NCBI GenBank assembly: GCA_030077755.1 | Contig: JAQJZZ010000008.1 | Coordinates: 2,914,001-2,978,000, forward strand | Source: Filosporella fistucella | Taxonomy: Eukaryota > Ascomycota > Leotiomycetes > Helotiales | DNA length: 64,000 bases | Direction: 5' to 3' | Part shown: positions 35,781-46,796 of the stretch, one piece after another | Position numbering within the stretch: the stretch's first letter is position 1 | How the letters are laid out: each line of letters begins with the position of its first letter | Program-made: the position numbers and the translations under genes | Notes under the pieces: generated by a model | What the model saw: the letters and a program-made list of their open reading frames with translations, nothing else | Told to the model about the DNA's origin: nothing | The model's database searches: none

Positions 35781-37680
35781 CAGAAGCAACGATGTCCGTA
35801 TCTTTTTCGGTCAATCCCACAGCATGATCCGCTAGTAGAGGGTGAGGGCTCTACAGGTACATCAAATTGATCGAGCGTATCTAATTTATAGATTAGACTA
35901 GATAGCCTTTTGAAATCAGGAACAAAATAAATCCACTTTGCAAAAGCTTCCGTATGGCAATGTTGCTCGTCTTTACAAGCAGGTAGAAAGATACCTACCT
36001 TGGTACTTAATATTAGGTCACGTGCCGTCGCAAGTTCAAGCCGGAGCTTGGGACAGACTGCGGAAGCATTGGACCTCCGAGACGAACATCGTCAGATACA
36101 ACTACTGGTAGTTCCACAGCAGCAAGCCCAACTCCTACCACCTACAAGAATCGATATAGGTCTAGGTGGTCGTTCGAATGCCATCCTTTCGCTCGATACA
36201 TTAAGCTTCATTGTCAAAAACCACATGCAAACTGGGCTTGTTGCAATCATCACAACTCCACACTCCAGCAACGAGATGACAATCAATTCATAACAGGAGA
36301 AAGTGGGCCTGATAAGGGATCGCTGGTTCGATTAAGTTCTATAGTCGCTATGATACGTTCAGAGATCTATACAACCATACAATCTATCGTGACCAGACGA
36401 GTATCGAAAGGAATGAACGATTCGGAACAAATGCACTACAGAAACCTGCTTGGATTATAAGGACAATGATGGCTGTTGAGGATGTCGATCTTGAATCACA
36501 TTGTCTCACCGACTATTCACGGACTCTACAAAGGGCGAAAATAGCCACACAAGCTTGTGCTACTGTTTTGATAGCCTGCACGCAGAGCCGGATTCTGAAT
36601 TGACTTTGGGGAAGCTTTACCGATTGAATATTCGTTTTCGGATACCTGGTATGCCTCATTCGAGCCTCCCAGGGTGAATGAGATGTTGATATAAGGTTGC
36701 TTATTGCTAAGCATCTATCCATCACTACCCTCGTGTCAGCACGGGCAAATCTACCCCGACCAGTAAAATGACAAGGAAGCTTTCAAGACAAAATGCCTGC
36801 CACGATGGGAACGTTGATAGGCGCTCCGGTGCTGGTTTCTCTGGAGCATTGCGTATAAATGCTCCCCTAAAATTCCTCAGCTGTGAGTCTGTGACCAAAT
36901 GGGACGCCGGATGTTCGGCCAGCAAAGCCGGAGATCAAGAAACGCCTGGCATGCCACCCTTCGGCTTCAACCCTTCAGTCTCATGTGGCAATGATACAAA
37001 GGAGCATGACGATTGCAAACGCCAGAAATTATCCCATACCGAATCCTAGATGCGGGGATAAGGTTTAACTCCAATCGAGACGGGAATCTGTCTCCTGATT
37101 GTCGCTTTGGTCCGTGATTGATTACCAACCCCTCGACGCCTTGATAATACATATCTCTTCGATGACTCTTATCATCGTTGCTCCTCCCTGTTGATTTAGC
37201 AGGATGAGGACGAAGCCCGAGGTACGGGTAGTGAAAATTTCACGGTTGCATCGTTCATTTTGCCTATCAGTTTCATCACAGTCGGAATAGTTTCCCATTC
37301 ACACAGCTCGTGTGCAGTGAGGTTTCGTTTTGGACCAATCACTCTCCAGTTTTTATATAGTTCAATCGCATTGCGATGGAGTAATTTCCCCCGCTGCTGC
37401 TGCATGTCTCCTCTGGGGATTATTTCACGATATAGGATAACATTACAATACAAACAACCAGAAAGTCCTGTATCGCCATCACCCGTTGAGCACATAAGCA
37501 TGTGTGAGGTCAAGCAGGATGGTGATCCCAGTAAGTTCAGCAGGCCCGAAAATGGGGCAAGAGGTATATAACATCGATTCCCTCCCCTTTGTAGCATTTA
37601 TCTCTTCATCAAACTCGACAATCGTATTCTCTACACGATCTCAATACCCCTCCTAAAAACAATTCCAAGCAACATCTGAA
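35781..37680. other. intergenic with an unassigned open stretch
   Basis: Between 36016 and 36459 the plus strand has a frame without stops for about 148 codons but with no early ATG. The other two plus-strand frames are also open in part of it. It follows a TATTAG acceptor-like site. I could not place a start or recognise a family. The last 100 bp before 37681 are promoter/leader of the reductase. Confidence 0.35.
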
Positions 37681-39077
37681 ATGGCTTTCGCTCCACCACC
37701 GCCTCCGACCAGCGCCCTCGGCTTTTATCGACTTCTATCTCCAACTGCTTCAGTGAGAGTCAGTCCGCTCTGCCTTGGGGGCATGAACTTTGGTGAATCT
37801 TGGTAAGAATCAGTATTACTTATAGGCGGCATTTTCTACGCCGCCTTATATACTAACACTTTCCAGGAGAGAAGAAGTCGGCCCGAGTGATCATCAGGCA
37901 ATTCTCGATTTGTTTTACGACCACGGTGGGAACTTTATTGATACGTATGCAGTCTGCAATTTTACTCCTTCTCTGCTAAATATCGTTCAGTGCCAATAAC
38001 TATCACAAAGGGGAGTCTGAGAGGCTCATTGGACAATGGATGATGAAACGTGGTGTAAGAGACCAGATGGTAATTGCGACCAAGTATTGCACTCCCTATC
38101 GAACTGGATATGGTGACCGAGAAATCATTGTAAACACAGGAGGAAATGGTACCAAGAGCTTGAGATTGTCACTTGACGAGAGCTTGAAGAATTTGCAGAC
38201 AACATATATTGATCTGGTATGTTTCCATGTGTTCCCACTCTTCGATGTTGTCTGACAGACATCAGCTTTATGTCCATTGGTGGGATTTCACCTGTTCTAT
38301 AGAGGAATTGATGCATGCCTTGAATGATGTTGTTACTTCTGGGAAGGTGTGCTATGTTGGCGCATCGGATATGCCGGCCTGGATTGTCGCCAAAGCAAAT
38401 CAGTATGCTCGTGATCATGGTCTTAGGCAGTTCTCTGTGTATCAAGGAAATTGGTCAGCTGCTTGCAGGGACTTCGAGAGAGACATCATCCCAATGGCAC
38501 TTGCGTGAGTTGAACACACCTTCCCCTTCTTATCTCGGTCTCTTTGGCGAAATTGACTGACCGGATGACCCAGCGAAGGAATGGCAATCGCACCTTGGGG
38601 CGCCATAGGTGGTGGCACATTCAAAACTGAAGCAGAGCGCAAAGCAGTGGTCAAAGGAATGAGCCGTAAGATCGCTGAACCTGACGCAAATACCACCGCC
38701 GTTGTCGCTGCTCTGGAGATCATTGCCAAGAGAAAAGAGACTGAGATCACCAGTATTGCCCTTGCGTACGTGATGCAAAAAGCGCCATACGTCTTCCCGA
38801 TTGTGGGTTGCCGTAGAGTAGAACAACTCAAAGCAAATATCAAGGCATTGCGTATCGAGCTGAGTACAACAGAAATTGAGGAAATTGAAAAGGCAGGAAC
38901 TTTTGAACTCGGTTTTCCCCATTCCATGATTGGGACTGGTCCCGCGAACTGGTTGAATGCAATTGGTGGGACGTGTGACTGGGTTGCTCCACAGAAGGTA
39001 TGTCCACCACGTTGGTTACCAGCACGACTGCGTTTGAACTGACTATACTTTAGCCAATCGCTCCACACCAAATGTAA
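37681..39077 (+). CDS. aldo-keto reductase, norsolorinic acid reductase/aryl-alcohol dehydrogenase type
   Basis: Six exons (37681-37802, 37867-37944, 37991-38216, 38266-38504, 38574-38997, 39054-39077) give 370 residues, and every junction keeps frame. The last exon is only 24 nt and adds PIAPHQM. The sequence has SPLCLGGMNFGESW, then the catalytic Asp and Tyr in NFIDTANNYHKGESERLIG, Lys in VIATKYCTPY and His in LYVHWWDFT. It continues with GKVCYVGASDMPAWIVAKAN and PIVGCRRVEQLKANIKAL. These match the AKR9 group (aryl-alcohol dehydrogenases, NorA-like). NorA acts in aflatoxin synthesis, but no polyketide synthase or other cluster gene is nearby, so a general aryl-aldehyde reductase is more likely. 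It is not closely similar to the reductase at 28.7 kb. Confidence 0.93.
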
Positions 39078-39296
39078 ACGCATAACCCAAAGCGCAGACT
39101 TCTGCTCAGGAAAGGAGATGAGAATATTAATAGCAAGTTACGATCGAATACTGAAATACAATAGTTTGATTGCTCTTCCGTTCTCCGTTTACTTTGCTTT
39201 TCCGTGCTCCTTGCTAAAACAAAATATTTTCGATTTCGGTCCCGAAATCTGACAAGTGTCAAGATCCAGCTCATTCAGAACTCAGAGCCTCTGCTA

Positions 39297-39760
39297 TCAA
39301 TGACAGATATGCGCCAGCAGACTTTTCACAGGACCGTCTTCCTTCGCCTTCGCCAGCGGATAGAACTTCTGTGTCCGTCTGGTGTATTGAGCTAGAGCAG
39401 CTTGAGTGCGGAAGCGGGTCGCATTTCTTCGTTGACCGTCTGGAAGTCCCTTCTCGATATCCTCTCGTTCGTTGAGGAAATCGTGAATGTTGATCCAGAT
39501 TGGACGCAGAGCCTGGTTTGACAATCATCAGTTACACCTCCTTTTCAGTACAACAGCAGGAAACATAGCGGAAAGCGATAAGGTTGGGAACTCACCATTC
39601 TGCATCTCTTCAAGCTTGTTAGTCCATGCGTATTCTCAATTCCAACGTCTGCACAAAATCGCTGCCAGTTCTCCAACTTGCTCTCCTCGCCGAAGTATAC
39701 TTCGAAAGCGGCAACAACATTTCGTCCTGCATTCTTCCCTTTGTCCTTTCCTTTTGCCAT
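39297..39760 (-). CDS. conserved small basic protein of unknown function
   Basis: Two exons (39760-39596 and 39512-39297) join to 126 residues. The 83-nt intron has a GTGAGT donor and an ACCAG acceptor. The N-terminus is Lys/Gly-rich (MAKGKDKGKNAGRN), followed by VVAAFEVYFGEESKLENWQR and CADVG. The second exon gives PIWINIHDFL, ALAQYTRRTQKFYPLAKAK and GPVKSLLAHICH. I recall similar short proteins as hypotheticals in many Pezizomycotina, with the same order of blocks. The first-exon frame is open upstream to 40000, but the ATG at 39760 matches the family start. No function is known to me. Confidence 0.75.
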
Positions 39761-40742
39761 GAAGTTTCTCTTTTCTTCCTGCTTGCTGATTAAGACAGAA
39801 GGCCCTGGGAATGGGGAGGCTGTGTGATTGAACCGCTGGACTTTGAACAACCTGGGGGATGGTGGGATCTTGTTTGCAGAGGTGACAAAGATTGAGGAGG
39901 CAGGCCTTGAGATTTGCAGTGGGAATTGCCCCCAGTAGTAGAAGCAAAGACGATAATTCTCGTTGAACTTTTTCAACGGGCAATGCAAAAGCTGTACCAA
40001 GTTTTCTGAGTCTTGCTGATTCTCGGGAGGAGCGAGAAGTGTGACCCTCTCTGACGATTACGGTTTGAGAGGCGGCTCGGGGATGCAGTGCTACACCGCC
40101 TTAACTCTCGGCTGTCTTCAAACTCATGCTTGACGTGAGTCTAGAAAGTGAGCAAAATTGGACACATTTACTTTGAAGCCTCTCAATGGGCTGAACTGCT
40201 TTATCAAGGGAGTAAATGGGCCAAAGACAAACAGAGCAGATTCAACGCAGGAACCCTTGACGCCATGGACCGACACCCGAGAAAGTTTAGATATCATAAA
40301 TATGCAGACAAACGCACTAGAGATGACTTCATGCAGACACCCGTCAGCAAAACTGGCAAGTGCCAGCTCTGGCCACCTCTGAACATTGAAACATTTGAAC
40401 AATTCCTGTCGTCATTGATTTGCTCACTCTTTTCGATTTCATTCATTGATAAGAAAGGAAGTCTTCACGTCATATACCATGTGTTTGAGGAGTTGGCAAA
40501 GTGGCATTCATTCATAAAGTATCCCACGGAAGAGAACACTGCATCTAATACATTCATCCTGCCGTCGCTAGCTGCCATTCAAGTCTGTTCGGTCTGTGTG
40601 GGCACGCAATCTCTGATGAAGTGGCCCAACTATAAGTTGTGACACCAATGATGATTGGGAGAAAGTGTGGAAGATGAAATCCAGTATACCCCGCTCATTA
40701 TACGAGACACCATTGTATAACCAAACATCTTGCGTCCTTCAA
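39761..40742. other. intergenic
   Basis: A 164-codon frame at 40148-40642 begins without an ATG and has no recognisable motif, so I do not call it. Otherwise empty. Confidence 0.45.
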
Positions 40743-41520
40743 TCAATTCTCGTAGTCTGCAGCATCATACCACCAGATAATCTCCGCATCACTTGGAGGT
40801 GCCTTCCCAGCTTGAAAGTATCTTGCCCTGACCCAGATAATGTCCTGAGTGACTTTACAGTCAAGAGTGTAATCGTCAACCCAGTCAGCAATTCCAGCTC
40901 CGACACGTTGTCTGTTTGAGACTGCCATCTTCGCACGATACTTTCTCTTCAAAGCCGAACGAGCTCGTACGTGAAGTGTTGGATCGCGAGCTGGATCGGA
41001 AGGCTCCCAGTTGGGTGAAAAGTCTCCAGCTGGTCCTGCTCCGGTAGTGGAAGATGCGTTTTGACCCATGGTAACGGGGAGTGATACCGCAGCTTTGTTG
41101 TTCGATGGAAGTGGCTTTCTTCGAATGGTCAAAGTGAACTCGGGGTCAGGAGTACCTTTTCAAATATCAGAATCAGAGCGAAAGAAACAATGAAACGCGT
41201 CAGGTGACACGTATTTACGTACCAGATCTTGTTGGAAAACCAGAATTGGCGTTTCTTGCTTCAGAGTCACGAACGTAACCAGCGATATCGTTGATGGTAT
41301 CCTCAGTCAACGGAGCGAAGGTTCTGAGAGCTGGAAGGCGTTTCTTTGCTGCGTTGTCTCGTGTAAGTTGGACAGTGCGGGCGATCTCTTCTAGCATTTC
41401 CGCGTTGCTCAGATCGGGGGTTGCTTGACGGTCTGCGCGAAGGTTCATCATAGAGGATGGCCGGGGTTGTGTGCGTTTGCCTCGACCCCGCAAGGTGGCG
41501 ACCAAGGTTTCGAACACCAT
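40743..41520 (-). CDS. hypothetical protein, 236 residues
   Basis: Two exons (41520-41223 and 41155-40743) keep frame. The 67-nt intron has a GTACGT donor, and the junction reads TRSGTPDPEF. The N-terminal part is basic with RGRGKRTQPRPSS, followed by a helical LSNAEMLEEIARTVQLTRDN. The second half has HVRARSALKRKYRAKMAVSN and ends in an aromatic stretch (IIWWYDAADYEN). No signal peptide or membrane segment is visible. I do not recognise the family. Confidence 0.7.
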
Positions 41521-42499
41521 TGCTTAGTCGTTATTGGGAGTGGTTGTTGGGGTCGTCGCCGCGCCGATGCGTCGAGATTTGTTTTCCACACGATCGCTTG
41601 ACGACGAGAGGAATTGGTGGCTAGGGCTACAGCCACGTGCCTTGCCTTCACTTTCTTTTGAAGAGTTCGTCATCGACTGAGGTAAAGCCTAATTACTCAG
41701 GCGAGACAGATCATGACAGTTTGATCAAAGCATATATGCCGTCCGTGTATCAAATACCTTCTATGTTGGTGCCAAATGTGGATTTGGGTTCCCAGGCAAC
41801 CGTGATTAATCTATATATCAGAATTGAAGAGCAATCATTGAGCAAATATAGTGATAGAAAACAGTAATAGTATACATAGGGGCAAAGGTGATTGGAAAAG
41901 TATTCAACACTTAGCGAATTTCACCTTGCCGGCATATAGGTTGCTAGATTCGCTCAGAAGCCTTTCCCACATCCGGCTCACCGTTTCTGATTTGAGTGCA
42001 ATGACTATACTTCGAGCACCTGATAGACTAAATAGTACTTTCCTATAATTCTTTCTCGTTGCAAGAGTGAATAGTGTCTTTATATGTAGGTTTTCTTACC
42101 AATTCCTAGGATTTAAGAACTTAGGGGCTGGTCTCAAATTAGCCGAAAGAAAAAGGGGGGTCATTCGGTAACCTGCATGGCCTCAATGTCACTCTTCAGT
42201 GGCCTACCAGAATAAACCCCTGCTATTATGAGAACAAGTCATTGAGTCAATCGGTGTTACATTGATTCGAGGGGGAAATCATTCATGTATATTTGGTAAT
42301 GCGTTGAGCACCAAAAGAAGAAGAATATTATCTTCGTGTCAGCTATTTTCCGACGATGTGCGGTTGCAAAAAAAGGCAATTCAGAAGACTCGCTTAGAAT
42401 ATAAGCTAAGTAAAGAGATAGTCCCTTGGTGGAGCTATTATCTTTTCGAGATCTTCGATTCTATCTTGCTTCATAGAATCTCAACACAACTATCGAGCA
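41521..42499. other. intergenic
   Basis: AT-rich DNA between the hypothetical gene and the DUF6604 relics. Nothing recognisable. Confidence 0.5.
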
Positions 42500-43113
42500 A
42501 TGCCGCCAATAAATCTTCTAGGCTCCTACAAACGATACAAAGAGGATACCAACCTCTTCACATCATGGCTTCTTGCAACTACCAGGATCCTGGGGTACAA
42601 GTTGCCCCAGTCTACTGGGCTTGTTGTCGCTGACCCCACCAAGGTCGTTTGAAGGGTAGGGCCAGAAAGGAGGCCAAAGCAGCCGCGACAAACCTCGACA
42701 CTCCATACCGAGTCTCAACAGCAGAGTTCCTTGGACGCAAAGCTGTAAACACGACAAAACCGTTCCAAATTTACCAGCCTGAATCGCAAGGCAAACAAGA
42801 AGTAAAGAAGCACTTGGGAATTTCAACATCACTTGTTCTTCACACTTCTACAAAAGAGAATATTTCTTAAGCGAGAGTCGTGGTAAGCTGCAATATGGTC
42901 AAGGTAGCCATCGCAGCTCAGAGGTCCATCTTGGACGCAATCAACACTTGGAAGGATGAAAGCGCGCTCCAAGTTGTTCGTTTGGATGGAGATTTCCTTG
43001 AGGAATGGGTCTTAGCTCGAACACGTAAGATATGGGATAGTAGGTGTGGTAGGTGTGGTACAGGATGTATCCACCAGTCAGAACCTAGGGAATTGTCTCT
43101 GTTCAAGTGGTAA
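42500..43113 (+). pseudogene. DUF6604-type gene remnant, copy 1
   Basis: The ATG at 42500 opens MPPINLLGSYKRYKEDTNLF and TSWLLATT, the N-terminal start of the fungal DUF6604 family. The frame hits TGA at 42647-42649. The family's next block, RLKGRARKEAKAAA, lies in another frame from 42646 (the two frames overlap), so a frameshift separates them. After another stop at 42868, a third segment (AAQRSILDAINTWKDESALQ) continues to 43113. No intron repairs this. Intact members are several hundred residues long and often carry further domains; this copy keeps only the beginning. It lies in tandem with copy 2. Confidence 0.6.
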
Positions 43114-43811
43114 GAAGCATAGGAAAGTTCTTCAGAGATTTAAGAGAGTCAGTAAATCATTATGAAACCCTATTTCGTGTTTTCCAGGAGAATTTTCGAT
43201 TAGATCGTGCTTGCTCTTCTTCACGAACATGTTTCTGCATTCAGGATGAACTGATCAAACATTTCAGACTAATTGGTATCGACCAAAAGACAGTCTAGCC
43301 ATGCCTTATGATCAAAATCACAACAGTACAAACTGAAAACATGTGCCACTCAGCTAAGATTGAAAAGCCCAAGCTCTCCGCTCCAGAACGCCTCTCACAT
43401 TCGTCTGCCTCGGTAAAACAGAACTGTATCAAATGCTCATATTTAAATTTAATTTCATACTCTCTAATCTATAGGGTCATCCTTATAGGTATAGGCAATG
43501 TTGTGACTTAATTCTAGTGCGTCTCAACCACCAAAGCCGAGTGGATGGATTGTTATGCCTAGAATATCTGTCGAAATTAAATTTTAAGAATAAAAATGTA
43601 AACGAACAAGCCCCAAAAGGAAAATCGCGAGCTACTTATCCAAGCTTAATAATTTAGTGCAACGCAACAGATACTTGACCCAAGAAAGAAACGTCTTGCT
43701 TACCAGCCTCTAAGCCCCAACGAGCCCACTTCAGATCTGTGATATCGCTATCTTGGCTACAATAACCTCTGCACCAAGTTCGACGATCATTCTTACAAAA
43801 TATTACCTCAG
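43114..43811. other. spacer between the two DUF6604 remnants
   Basis: AT-rich. A short frame at 43107-43298 may be decayed continuation of copy 1, but no family block is recognisable. Confidence 0.4.
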
Positions 43812-44921
43812 GGCTTGATTGGCATCTACCAACGGTACAAGGCCCAGACAAATGCTGACCTCTCTTGGATGTCCATCACTGCTCATAACAATGGATATAA
43901 GCTTGACCAAGGTGTCACCAATACAGCACCGCCTCAAAGGCAAGGCTCAAAAGGAAGCCAAAGTAGATTTGAAGTCGGCCCCCCCGTTATACTTCAACCC
44001 AAGAGTTGATTGTTCAAGCAAAAATTGTAGCAGCCTCCACCAAAGCCAAGGTGCCTCTTGCTAGTTAGAGGTTGCTTCGAAACGCGATTTATACACGGAG
44101 GCAGTGGACAGCTCACCCCAAGTTGAAGCACGGGAACCAAGATCATATATCACACTCAACACACGAGCTCTTTCTGATGGTCCTGGAGACTATATTGGCA
44201 ATTCTAGAGCCTCGGTTTGAGGTTTCTAAGAAGCACTACTCGTCTACAACAACGAATGCGAGTCTAGCTGACCTACTTACAGCCCAGAAAGGCCCCAACA
44301 TTTTCAGCAACCTATATCTCTCGAAGAGGTCGCAAATGACTTTGAGGCCGTTCAATATATGCTATTCAATCTTCCTTCGACAAAGTCTGCCTCTGCCAAG
44401 CTTCCTGAAGTCGACATTCCGGTAGAGGGAGATCTTTACTTTGCTATTTCCTGTTTTTTCCCTGATCTTCATGACCTTCAAAAATTTGTAAGAGAGGTAT
44501 GGAAGCGGTACGTGGAGCAGAAGTTGGACTTGCTTACTGCATCCATTACGACAAATGTTGCACTCGGGTTAGCTCGCGTTCAAGAGAAAATCCATCATCG
44601 AGCTGTCGCCAGAGACGTTCTCCAGCAATCCTTACAGCAACATTGCTTCAATGCTTGCCCCTTTTGCCTCCTACAGAAATCCACCCGCTTCAAACAGCTT
44701 TTAGATCACCGAGACAGAGCAATTTGGAGATCACGAAGGAAGCCGTTGGTCGAAGCTTGAAACATACGGGAAAGAAGGTTGTGTTTAGAAATAAGGGAAT
44801 TTTTGATATCGCTGCTGAAGTTTTCAAGGACTTTATCAGCAAGGAAAATATGGCTACAAGATCTGATGAAGAGTCAGTTACTCCTTTGGTCAATGGCGTT
44901 GTATCGGATAAGGAAATATAA
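43812..44921 (+). pseudogene. DUF6604-type gene remnant, copy 2
   Basis: The segment begins with GLIGIYQRYKAQTNADLSWM, equivalent to the start of copy 1 but without an ATG at that place. RLKGKAQKEAKVDLK follows in a shifted frame from 43930. HELFLMVLETILAILEPRFE is in a third frame, and FEAVQYMLFNLPSTKS with RYVEQKLDLLTASITTNVA is in yet another (44359-44760). These are the family's blocks in the right order, spread over all three frames, so at least three shifts separate them. It is longer than copy 1 and keeps most of the domain. One of the shifts could be an intron, since an ATTTTCAG acceptor-like site precedes one of them, but not all. Confidence 0.65.
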
Positions 44922-45212
44922 ACAAAATTGGTGTCTGAAAGAAATGCTGCTGAAATAGGTAGCGCTAGGTAGAGAATTCGCAGTATCTCATCATCGGATT
45001 GGATGAGTGTATTTTACTGTAAGAAATTGATTGAAATGAGGATACGTCTAAATTCAGCTTTAAACAACATATAATTTGCCCTCAATGATGCCTCCATTAT
45101 CAAAAAACTCCGAAAATAAGACAAAGTCAGTTGCTGTATACTAAATTGCCTCTGCCCATATCCGCTAGAACTTGACGAGTCCCGTTGCCGAGCAAGTATT
45201 TTGAGACTAGTA

Positions 45213-45980
45213 TTACTTTCGAGGTTTGCCTGTTGGAAGAGAAGGTTTCGCTCCCTGTTTACTCGGTGTAGCAGGCTTTTTTGTTGCAGGTGGAGACGGA
45301 GTTGGAGGCTTTGCTGTCGGTTTGGATGGAGCCCCCACCTGCTGCACCGGACCATCCCTAAGAAAGCTTGTCAGGAAATGATCAATTTGCATGAGAGAGC
45401 GAAGATCTTACAATGCACGATCGTTAGCATGCCTAGCCTCAAACGCCATATCTATAGCTTTATTTTTCTCCGCGTCTTGAATCATATGATCGATTTCTTC
45501 TTTCGATAGTCTACCTAGGTCATTGATGACTAGAGAGCAACCAGATCAGCATGAATCAACCCATTCTTAAAAATGATAAGCTTACTTGTCATCTTGCTCC
45601 ACTTCCCAACTGTCCTGTCTCTAGCAGAGACTTGAAGGTTGAAGTTAGTATCTAAAGAGAACGTCACTTCGATCTGAGGAACCCCTTTCTTCGCTAGGGT
45701 GATGCCGCTTAGAGTAAAAGCTCCAAGTTTTTTATTTTGGCTGCAATGTGCTCGTTCTCCTTCATATCTACATTGAATCAGTGATCAGCAGACAAGCTAA
45801 AGTTTTTTAGTGAAGAAGGAAAGTTTACACTGTAATAGTGACACTAGTTTGGTTATCCTCGAGCGTTGTGAACGTCCGTGACTTCGTGGTAGGAAGCGGC
45901 GTGTTCCGGGGGATGATAGGGGCAAAAACATCGCCTAGTAGATCCATGCCTACAGAGATTGGAGCAATAGAGGAAGCCAT
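45213..45980 (-). CDS. free-standing Hsp70 substrate-binding-domain protein
   Basis: Four exons on the minus strand (45980-45829, 45767-45586, 45529-45412, 45357-45213) join to 198 residues, with all junctions in frame. The product starts MASSIAPISVGMDLLGDVFA, equivalent to the beginning of the Hsp70 beta-sandwich. It continues with the family blocks IPRNTPLPTTKSRTF, DNQTSVTITVYEGERA, LGAFTLSGITLAKKGVPQIE, NLQVSARDRTVGKWSKMT and INDLGRLSKEEIDHMIQDAE. The helical lid is cut short. A new tail rich in Pro, Lys, Thr and Ser follows (ending PTGKPRK). The ATPase domain is absent: no DLGTT-type motif is seen upstream. Splice sites are canonical, with donors GTAAAC, GTAAGC and GTAAGA. With no ATPase domain it cannot cycle like a chaperone; a peptide-binding or competitor role is inference. 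Confidence 0.78.
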
Positions 45981-46796
45981 TGAGAAGTCGTTATAACGAA
46001 ACTTCTAAAAGTTTGATGTCAGGCTTTAACAGGAAGACAAGTGTGATGAACAAACAAGTCAAGAAAGGTAAATATAACAAATTTGTAAAGGGTCTTCGGC
46101 CTCAGTAAAAGTCAGGGAGATTCTTCAGTAATCAATATCCTTTGCATCTGGAACCTATCAGACTTATATACTTCGTGACCATATAGCTTCGTACAGGCCA
46201 GCCTATGTCTGACCAAAAATTCTAACATTTCCAGGAGTATCTGACAATTTGTGCTAAGCCTCCGGCTACACATAGATACAGTGGCAAGTTAGCAATTACA
46301 TTGGTTAAAACTTCCGATATCTATTCCGGGCACATCCCGAAGGCACATGACGTGGGAGTAAGCGCCACATAATCATGGCTATGCACTTGTATCCTGTGCC
46401 GCACGTGGCATTTGACTTATCCGAAGCTCCCAAGGGATGGGTATGCTAATTCACTGACGCTGGGATTGGAAAGATGAGATTACCATCTCAAAATTGAAGC
46501 ACATATAGCATATTCAACCGTAATGATGAATGCTCGCCAGGCAAGTGCTCAATCGTTTTGCAGGTAAAGAAGTCGAGCTGAAATAAGCAGAGGTCTCCAT
46601 AGTCCAGGATCCTCATATGCCTTAAGTAATTATGTAGTGATTCATGGTTCGCAAATTGACATGCTCCCATTACAAATTCACAGATTTAGTTACTCAACGT
46701 GCTTGCATTGCGAAAAAGAATGGACCATGCTATGCTACAAACTCGAACCTCAACTGCCAACCCACCTTCAGCCTCAATCAACCCCCCGCAATCCGA
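45981..46796. other. intergenic upstream of the Hsp70-like gene
   Basis: I looked on the minus strand for an Hsp70 ATPase domain and found no block of it. Short frames only. Confidence 0.5.

Noticed and set aside
36016..36459. 148-codon open stretch
   Set aside because: No early ATG, other frames partly open too, no recognised family.
37681..39077. Secondary-metabolite cluster suggested by a norsolorinic-acid-reductase-like gene
   Set aside because: No polyketide synthase, peptide synthetase, P450 or cluster regulator is in the window.
40148..40642. 164-codon plus-strand frame
   Set aside because: Does not begin with ATG and has no motif.
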